This document shows, one piece after another, positions 58,112-64,000 of a stretch of 64,000 bases of DNA. The position numbers were made by a program, and so were the translations under genes. Position 1 is the first letter of the stretch. The number at the start of each line of letters is the position of its first letter. The stretch covers positions 109,483-173,482 of the forward strand of contig ONEF01000005.1 in the NCBI GenBank assembly GCA_900316795.1. Reading direction: 5' to 3'. This stretch comes from an uncultured Bacteroidales bacterium (GTDB lineage Bacteria; Bacteroidota; Bacteroidia; Bacteroidales; UBA932). The notes below the pieces were generated by a model. The model was not told the DNA's origin. It saw only the letters and a list, made by a program, of their open reading frames with translations, and did not search any database.

Positions 58112-59359
58112 ATGAAAAATCTGATTTTAAACCAGCGGGCAGAAAGGGATAATCTTGCATCTAGGCCGTATTATACAAGACATAATATTCAGGATGTCTC
58201 ATCTTATTTGGAGTCAAATGTCATTAAGTTGATAACCGGTCCCAGAAGAGCGGGGAAGTCTGTCTATGCAATGCAAATCTTATCCGGGAAGAATTATGCT
58301 TATTTAAACTTTGATGACAATCAGTTATTGGGTGGATTCAATGAGGATTCAGTGATGCAGGCTCTCGCCGAGGTCTATCCGGGTTATGAATATTTGCTTC
58401 TGGATGAAGTGCAGAATCTGAAATCGTGGGATGTGTGGGTGTCAAAACTTTATCGCCGAGGAGTTAATCTGATAATTACCGGTTCCAATGCTAATTTGCT
58501 GTCTAGCGAGATGGCAACGTTTCTTACTGGGCGGTATGTTGAAATTCTGATTCTTCCTTTCTCAATGAAAGAGACGTTAAAATACAAGGGTATGTCTATG
58601 CAGTCTGAACTCCCAAATCAGAAGGCTGCGCTTGCTTTAGAGATGGAAGATTATCTTATCAAGGGCGGTTACCCGGAGATATTGAACAATCGTGAGATAG
58701 AGCAGGGGTACCTTTCAGCCCTGTTTGATTCTATCATCCTGAAAGATGTTGCCAAGCGTCATAAAATCCGCAAAACAACGGAGTTGTACGATTTGGCGGA
58801 CTATCTTATCAGCAATTACTCAAATACATTGAGTTATAACGATATAGCTGAAGATTTGTCTTTAGGCAGCGTAACAACAGTAAAGAAATTTTGCGGATAC
58901 CTGGCGGAACCATATCTGTTCTATTTTCTTCCGCGATACAATAATAAGCTGAAGGAAAGGAAGAAGGCTCCGAGGAAAGTTTATGTTGTCGATAATGGTT
59001 TCATTTATACCCGTTCATTTGAACTTTCCGGCAATAGTGGCCGTCAGTTGGAAAATCTGGTTTTTGTCGAGTTGCTCAGAAGAGGTTATGACTTAAAGAA
59101 ATCTCTTTTCTATTACCGGACCTCCAACGACAAGGAAATCGACTTTGTAACGAGAAAGGGAAGAACTGTAACTTCCTTGATACAAGTCTGCTATGACATT
59201 TCTAAACCTAAGACACGCACAAGGGAACTTGAAGCGTTGGTAAAGGCATCAGAAGAGTTGAATTGCGAGAATCTTCTGCTTATCACATGGAATCATGATG
59301 AGAATACAGAATACAAGGGCAAGGAAATCCATATAGTATCTGTAAAAGAATGGTTCTAG
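58112..59359 (+). CDS. AAA_14/DUF4143-type ATPase
   Basis: A 415-residue protein from ATG 58112. It has Walker A GPRRAGKS at 43-50, Walker B YLLLDEVQNL (about 95-104), a sensor-like ITGSNANLLSSE, a winged-helix segment (about 240-270, SNTLSYNDIAEDLSLGSVTTVKKF) and a C-terminal DUF4143 domain with NDKEIDFVTRKG...LIQVCYD, the D...Q/E-x-x nuclease-like strands. COG1373 members are very numerous in Bacteroidetes and have no settled function. It stands alone, followed 26 bases later by the IS4-type insertion, which may have separated it from a downstream partner. Confidence 0.88.
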   Translation: MKNLILNQRAERDNLASRPYYTRHNIQDVSSYLESNVIKLITGPRRAGKSVYAMQILSGKNYAYLNFDDNQLLGGFNEDSVMQALAEVYPGYEYLLLDEVQNLKSWDVWVSKLYRRGVNLIITGSNANLLSSEMATFLTGRYVEILILPFSMKETLKYKGMSMQSELPNQKAALALEMEDYLIKGGYPEILNNREIEQGYLSALFDSIILKDVAKRHKIRKTTELYDLADYLISNYSNTLSYNDIAEDLSLGSVTTVKKFCGYLAEPYLFYFLPRYNNKLKERKKAPRKVYVVDNGFIYTRSFELSGNSGRQLENLVFVELLRRGYDLKKSLFYYRTSNDKEIDFVTRKGRTVTSLIQVCYDISKPKTRTRELEALVKASEELNCENLLLITWNHDENTEYKGKEIHIVSVKEWF

Positions 59360-59385
59360 ATGATTTTGTATATTTGGGTTCATTG

Positions 59386-60569
59386 CTGTCCGGAGAAATT
59401 TTACATAAATAAAGTTGGCTGACAGATTCCCTTTCAGGAACTACTACGGGAATCGTAGGCTGATTATACATTTCACGGATGTCTGCCCTTTTGAAAAGTA
59501 CCTGTCCGATTGAATTAGAGATAGAATGAAGACTTGGAACAAGACCATAACGCTTCTTCGCAATGATAAGCAACAGATAGTCGCAAACGGCTATCCATAT
59601 CTGCGTATAGACGGCATTCTGGGAAGTACCGTAGAATGTCTTTATGTGCAAGTGCTGCTTAATCCACTTGAAGAAGAGCTCTATCTGCCATCTTTCCCTG
59701 TAGAGTTCTGCAATTGTCAGAGGGTCTTCGATGGTATAGTTGTTGGTCAAGAAACGGAAGAGTTTCCCCGTTTCAAAGTCTTCATATACAACAAGTCTAA
59801 GCGTATCTGGATACTTTCTGGAGGAGTAATATCCGGAAAGCCTGATGGTCTCATCAGAAATAAAACCAGAGCCTCTATTGACAGACCCGGATTAAAGAAC
59901 CCCGTAGACCATGTTATCCTTAGCTCGGGTAACGAAATAGGCGCCATTTTTCAGGAAGTACCTGTGAAGTTTTTCAAACGCAACGTATCCCTTGTCCATC
60001 AAGTAGAAAGCTCCCGCTTCGACGGGAACTTTATCCATCCCTCTGGCATCATTTACCTTACCTGGCGTAAGCAGGACAAATGTCAGAATAGAGCCGCGCA
60101 AGTCCATCAGAGTATGCATCTTTATCGCAGCCTTGCCATGATGGAACTCAGCCCAAGGACACAAATTCAGACAGAGCTCGATAGTGCTGCTGTCAAACGC
60201 ATAAATTATCTCTTCGAGACCAATCCGCAACTTTTCATCCTTGTAAAGCGAGATGACTTCTTTAACCAAAGTCATTGCAAAGTCTTGATAGATGTGCCAA
60301 TCCTTCTTCTCGTTGGCCTCAGCAAGTGTAGATCTAGGCATAGCCTTGATTCCCGATCTGTAGAGGTCTCCGCAGAGGTTAAGTGTAGTCTCAATATCTC
60401 TCAGACCAGCTCTGTCAGTGAACTGAGCAAAGCTCATTACCATGAACTGGTCACGGCAATTGAACTTGATGGAGTGCCGGTCTTCATTATAACGGCTGAC
60501 ACACTTCTGAAATTCATATTCATTGAAGAGAGATATAATCTGAGCGAAGATTGTTTTTCCTTTATTCAT
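59386..60569 (-). pseudogene. IS4-family transposase (DUF4372 + DDE), interrupted
   Basis: N-terminal DUF4372 (QIISLFNEYEFQKCVSRY) and the DDE core: first Asp in YAFDSSTIELCL, second in FYLMDKGYVAFEKL, and the Glu in YRERWQIELFFKWIKQHL. A single in-frame TAA at 59892-59894 splits the frame after KDNMVYGVL. The same frame resumes immediately (SGSVNRGSGFISDETIRLSGYY) and continues to the Glu motif. The frame stays open beyond the IS end to 59283, so the original stop is also lost or shifted. It is probably not functional unless the stop is suppressed. Confidence 0.85.
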
Positions 60570-60695
60570 GCTTTGCGGATGGCGTCTTGACGTCTTTCCG
60601 CAAATCTATGAGTTCTAATCGAAAAATTTTCCGAGTCTTTTAATTTATTAAAATTAAACTATTTAAAACCTTTCGGAGATTTTTTCTCCGGACTG
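59386..60695 (-). mobile_element. IS4-family insertion sequence (inactivated)
   Basis: About 1.3 kb bounded by inverted ends CTGTCCGGAGAAA at 59386 and its near-complement TTTCTCCGGACTG ending at 60695. It contains one transposase frame broken by a stop. No target duplication is obvious next to the ends. The right end lies 4 bases before the ATG of the DUF2971 gene. Confidence 0.8.
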
Positions 60696-60699
60696 AAAT

Positions 60700-62019
60700 A
60701 TGAGTACAGAAGTAGTGACTAAGAATCTGGGGTATGTAGATATTCCAACGCTAAAGCAGTTTGCCTCCTCAAATCAAGAAACGATTGATACAGTTATTGC
60801 CGATAAAGTCGTGGAAGAGTTCTTGAACCACTATAAGAGTTGGAAAGATGTCGTAGGTTTTATTGTAAGTGGTGAGGATGGCGAACAGTTATATGGAGAT
60901 GCACTCTGCAAGTATTCAAATAATCTTCATTTGTCGAATCATCTTTCATCTGATAAAGTAAACTTGCTGCAGGAAGAATTGTTAGATTTTGAGGGGAAGG
61001 TTAAATATAAATATGGATTAAAGAATCTTCTATATTACAATCTTGTTAAATGTCTCCATAAATTATCTCTTGCATCTAGAGAGGAATTGAAAGATTATCT
61101 GAAGAAAGCTATTTATTATTCTCTGGCGGAAGCAAATCATACTTCATATAAAGTAGAGTGTTATGCTTACAGGTCTGCTAGCAAGTATATTATTAATTCA
61201 TTTAAGAAAGAGAAATTAAGTATGTCGTCACCCACGACTTTCAATGACCCTTTCGATTGTCCCATATTGGAGCTTCTGACATTGTATGGTGATGACATAT
61301 CCAAACTTGCCAGTGAAGCGTACAGGGAATGCTTGAAAATTACATGTTTTGTAAAGAATACAAAAGTACAGCCAGAATTTGATGAAAGAAACGACCCAAT
61401 ATGGATACAAAAACACGATGATGATCCAGAAGAATATCTGAATGAACTTATGTGGGCTCACTATGCCGATAATCATAAGGGCGTGTGTATAAAGTACCAC
61501 TTCAATAATGACTTTACAAAGTTTGCTGATGAGACCAAAAGCCAGATAGCATACTTTCGAGATATAAAATACACATCAGATATGGATGTCTTTAGAAAGA
61601 ATGGTGCAATTAACTTACAAGATGCCTTCTTTGTAAAAGGTGAAGCATGGGAATATGAGAATGAACTGCGTCTGCTCGCATATAATCTGGAAGAAAAAGG
61701 GCAGAAACCTACTAACTGGTTACGACGTATATTACGATTGCTCGCTTGTAATAAGAAAGGGCCAGGAGACTATGCTAGCATTGATGCAAAGGACAACATT
61801 GCTGCTATATATTTTGGTTTGAAATGTCCGACAGATAAGCAATGTAAGATAATAGATATTCTGAAAGGACGTAAATGGGTGAACGAAAAAAGTGTTTGGG
61901 ATGAGATCAAGTGTACTGTTGTTAATACCAAGGAAGAATATCCAGTTGAGTTCTTCCAGATGGTGATAGACGACGAACGCTTTGGTAAATTGAAGGCTGT
62001 GAAAATCGAAATTATTTGA
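60700..62019 (+). CDS. DUF2971 domain protein
   Basis: A 439-residue soluble protein. The C-terminal two thirds carry the DUF2971 pattern: YAYRSASKYIINSFKKEKLSMSSPTTFNDPFDC (about 152-184), LMWAHYADNHKGVCIKYH (about 250-267) and EAWEYENELRLLA (about 315-327). The N-terminal 145 residues are helical and not recognised. DUF2971 proteins are frequent in genomic islands, and their function is not established. The order Y-R, then S-x-T-x-F-N-D, then E-x-E-L-R vaguely recalls ADP-ribosyltransferases, which is inference only. An IS4-type element ends 4 bases before the ATG, so its native promoter was probably replaced. Confidence 0.82.
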   Translation: MSTEVVTKNLGYVDIPTLKQFASSNQETIDTVIADKVVEEFLNHYKSWKDVVGFIVSGEDGEQLYGDALCKYSNNLHLSNHLSSDKVNLLQEELLDFEGKVKYKYGLKNLLYYNLVKCLHKLSLASREELKDYLKKAIYYSLAEANHTSYKVECYAYRSASKYIINSFKKEKLSMSSPTTFNDPFDCPILELLTLYGDDISKLASEAYRECLKITCFVKNTKVQPEFDERNDPIWIQKHDDDPEEYLNELMWAHYADNHKGVCIKYHFNNDFTKFADETKSQIAYFRDIKYTSDMDVFRKNGAINLQDAFFVKGEAWEYENELRLLAYNLEEKGQKPTNWLRRILRLLACNKKGPGDYASIDAKDNIAAIYFGLKCPTDKQCKIIDILKGRKWVNEKSVWDEIKCTVVNTKEEYPVEFFQMVIDDERFGKLKAVKIEII

Positions 62020-62062
62020 AACAGGATAAAAATCACGTTATTATCGGCAAAAACATCTATCC

Positions 62063-63438
62063 GGCACTGTACAGAGTTTTGTGTAAATGACTATTTCTGG
62101 TCGTTGTCATAATCTGATTCTGTCTTCAAATATAGCAATAAACTGATTAAGGACTATTCCCCAGTTTCTGATAGGCATCGTCCATTTCTTTTCAATCTCC
62201 AGTATAGCAAGGAAAACGGACTTTTTGACGGCATCGTCACTGGGGTAAGAGAGTTTTGCTTTTGTATATTTCCGGATTTTTCCGTTGAGGTTTTCAATAA
62301 GGTTTGTCGTGTATATTATCTGCCGGATTTCCATAGGGAAACCGAAAAAGGTCGTAAGATCATCCCAGTTCTCCCTCCAGCTTTTAACGGCATACCGGTA
62401 TTTGGAGCCCCATTTTTCCTCGAACCTGTCCAAGGCGGTGGCAGCCATATCTTTGTTTATAGCACCATATACATCCCTCATGTCTTTGGTAAAAGCCTTG
62501 AGGTCTTTGTATACCACATATTTGCAACTGTTGCGGATTTAATGGACAACACACACTTGAGTGGCTGCCTGCGGGAATACGCTGCGTATTGTTTCCGTAA
62601 AGCCGTTTAGATTGTCCGTGCAGGTAATTAATATATCCTCCACGCCCCGAGCATTCAAATCGGTCAGTACGCTCATCCAAAAGGCGGCGCTCTCAGACTT
62701 GCCGACCCACATTCCAAGCACCTGCTTGTGCCCGGTCCTGTCAAGGCCGACAGCCAGGTATACGGTCTTGTTTATCACCTTGCTGCCATCTCTAACCTTG
62801 AATACTATCCCGTCCATCCACACTATCAGATACTGGCTCTCTAGGGGGCGGTTCTGCCATTCTATGGCTGCCTGGGTCACCTTGTTGGTTATGACCGATA
62901 TTGCGGAACTGGACAAGTTTACCTGATAGATGTCGCGCATCTCCTCCTCTATGTCGGAGACGCTCATACCCTTGGCATACAGAGAAATGACTAGCTTTTC
63001 CAGGGAGAATCCGCGATGGGCATGACGGGGAACGGCTAGAGGTTCAAAGGTGCCATTGCGGTCACGGGGCACTTCGATTTCGTGTTCGCCGTGGATGGTC
63101 TGGATAGTCTTGGGATAACTTCCGTTGCGGGAGTTACCGCTATTGTTTCCGGCTGGGTCGTTCTTCTTGTAGCCCAAGTGTACATCCATCTCACCCTGAA
63201 GAAGACACTCGTAGAGCTGAGCATGAAGGTCGTTCATAAAACGCTCCACATCTTCTTCTGTATGAAGCTGTTTCAGAAATTCATCGTTAAAGACTCCTTC
63301 GGGAAGAGAGTACTTGCGGGATAGATCAACTTTTTCTTTTTTCTTTGGCATCAGTAGTGTTTGTGTTTCCATTGGTTTGGCTGGTTAAAGTTATACTTTT
63401 TCCAGATTTACCATTTACACAAACTTCAGGACTGTGCC
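62063..63438 (-). mobile_element. IS256-family insertion sequence (inactivated)
   Basis: 1376 bp. The left end GGCACTGT...TTTGTGTAAATG (62063-62089) and the inverted right end (63412-63438) match at 22 of 27 positions. It contains one Mutator-type transposase frame with a nonsense codon. No clear 8-9 bp target duplication in the flanks. Confidence 0.88.
62107..63372 (-). pseudogene. IS256-family (Mutator) transposase, interrupted by a nonsense codon
   Basis: The frame runs from ATG 63372 with the N-terminal LPEGVFNDEFLKQL, the DDE core (first Asp in LIVWMDGIVFKVRDG, second in ILITCTDNLNGFTE) and VFPQAATQVCVVH. It then meets TAA at 62539-62541 exactly where family members have Gln (HQIRNS), a single C-to-T change. 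The frame continues in phase with [19 protein letters not shown] and the catalytic Glu region [16 protein letters not shown] to 62107. Both halves are otherwise intact, so inactivation is recent. Confidence 0.9.
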
Positions 63439-63502
63439 TTATTTGCTCTTAATATAATTGAAATCTGGATAACAGAAAAAGAAATCATTTCTTATTAATG
63501 AT

Positions 63503-63540
63503 ATTGATAGAGCCTCCCATAACAGAGAGGCTCTATCAAT
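63503..63540. terminator. Strong hairpin, probable terminator
   Basis: ATTGATAGAGCCTC (63503-63516) pairs with GAGGCTCTATCAAT (63527-63540), a perfect 14-bp stem with a 10-base loop. It lies at the end of leftward genes. There is no strong T-run. Confidence 0.7.
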
Positions 63541-63558
63541 TGCGACACCTATTATGTT

Positions 63559-63741
63559 CTATTTCTGAACTATACCATTGACGATAGCGTCCCAATCCGT
63601 AGTCTCAACGATTATTCCTACCACATAGTAATCATTCTTGAATATCCCGTCATTCCAGCAGCAGGTAATGGTAAGGACATTAGATTCTGCTCCGGTAGGA
63701 TGGAATATCTGGACACAGAGCGGACTGGAAACTGGTTGATA
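63559..63741 (-). pseudogene. Remnant open frame without a start codon
   Basis: A minus-strand frame of about 60 codons between TAA (63742-63744) and TAG (63559-63561), ending with DAIVNGIVQK, with no ATG near its beginning. It contains VLTITCCWNDGIFKND and VVGIIVE strands that faintly recall the C-terminal strands of sortases. It could be the tail of a broken secreted protein. Low certainty. Confidence 0.35.
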
Positions 63742-63786
63742 TTATTCCATTCCAATTCTTAACAATAAACCGTTATAATTAGTTTA

Positions 63787-64000
63787 CTATTTTCCTCCAA
63801 TTGTAAAACCAACATTAAAAGCAATATTGCTGCTAGCCTTCTCTTCAATTTTATACTCTATTGAGAAACGTAAGCGGTTGAAAAGTTCAATCCCAACTCT
63901 AGGCAGTATGCAAACTGAATACTTATTATTGCCCACAAAATCTCGAGAAATCAATTTGCCGTCTTTATAAAAGTTTTCTGCGGGGGATGCATTTGAGAAC
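63787..64000 (-). CDS. Outer-membrane beta-barrel protein, C-terminal end
   Basis: Incomplete: the frame is open to the right edge (about 70 residues), stop TAG at 63787-63789. The visible end alternates hydrophobic and polar residues (VCILPRVGIELFNRLRFSIEYKIEEKASSNIAFNVGFTIGG) and finishes with an aromatic/Gly strand, as in Bacteroidetes outer-membrane-barrel or porin-like families. The domain identity cannot be settled from this part. Confidence 0.65.
   Translation of the reverse strand, partial: FSNASPAENFYKDGKLISRDFVGNNKYSVCILPRVGIELFNRLRFSIEYKIEEKASSNIAFNVGFTIGGK

Noticed and set aside
59386..63438. Target-site duplications for the two IS elements
   Set aside because: Flanking bases compared directly show no convincing direct repeats, so age or deletion of the flanks cannot be judged.

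Overview
The window looks like a Bacteroidales chromosome segment with moderate GC. The reasons are the many TAnnTTTG promoter elements in front of genes, the large number of Cys-anchored lipoproteins with fimbrillin-like and BACON domains, a TonB-dependent receptor, OstA/SurA-type envelope genes, pyruvate:ferredoxin oxidoreductase and an IS inventory usual for gut Bacteroidetes. Genus cannot be assigned from sequence alone.

Layout. 1-1.1 kb: a BlaI/M56 (BlaR1-like) regulator pair, divergent from a YgjP-like metallopeptidase. 1.85-6.56 kb: a leftward operon whose first three genes (NlpC/P60 hydrolase, dipeptide epimerase, LD-carboxypeptidase) match the ykfABC murein-peptide recycling set. 6.6-16.3 kb: lipoproteins, a metallophosphoesterase, a radical SAM enzyme, guaB, then an envelope-biogenesis run (SurA-like PPIase, OstA-like protein, secreted protein, DUF456). 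16.4-28.9 kb: an accessory surface region with three copies of one arrangement, a ~50-residue peptide gene followed by a large lipoprotein. Two of these carry or adjoin a NUC1-type DNA/RNA nuclease, and a Fic gene and an ATPase cassette lie between them. 28.9-40.6 kb: DUF362, tRNA-Arg, fabD, nifJ, TonB receptor, MBL-fold enzyme and a carboxylase/decarboxylase alpha subunit. 40.9-47.05 kb: tRNA-His followed by an AT-rich small mobile element (two serine recombinases, a Rep-like protein, DUF4236 and small genes). 47.4-49.5 kb: a RAYT transposase bracketed by two different tandem repeats. 49.6-57.7 kb: glycosyltransferase, metH, metF, DUF308, split chromate transporter. 57.8-64 kb: tRNA-Ile/tRNA-Ala, a second ATPase, an IS4-type and an IS256-type element, both inactivated, around a DUF2971 gene, and the end of an outer-membrane barrel gene.

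The most striking signal not explained by genes is the octamer TCAGCGAT (often CTCAGCGAT). By eye it occurs 33 times on the two strands, against about 2 expected by chance. It lies inside genes of every kind and, between genes, sometimes as inverted pairs. Other notable points: a lipoprotein and nuclease separated only by one in-frame TGA; an ATPase gene bracketed by identical 43-bp palindromic repeats; a biotin-type domain without its lysine; and short in-frame tandem repeats inside conserved enzymes.

The housekeeping genes fit an anaerobic, methionine-prototrophic gut bacterium (PFOR, B12-dependent MetH with MetF). The accessory regions point to surface variation and repeated insertion of mobile DNA.
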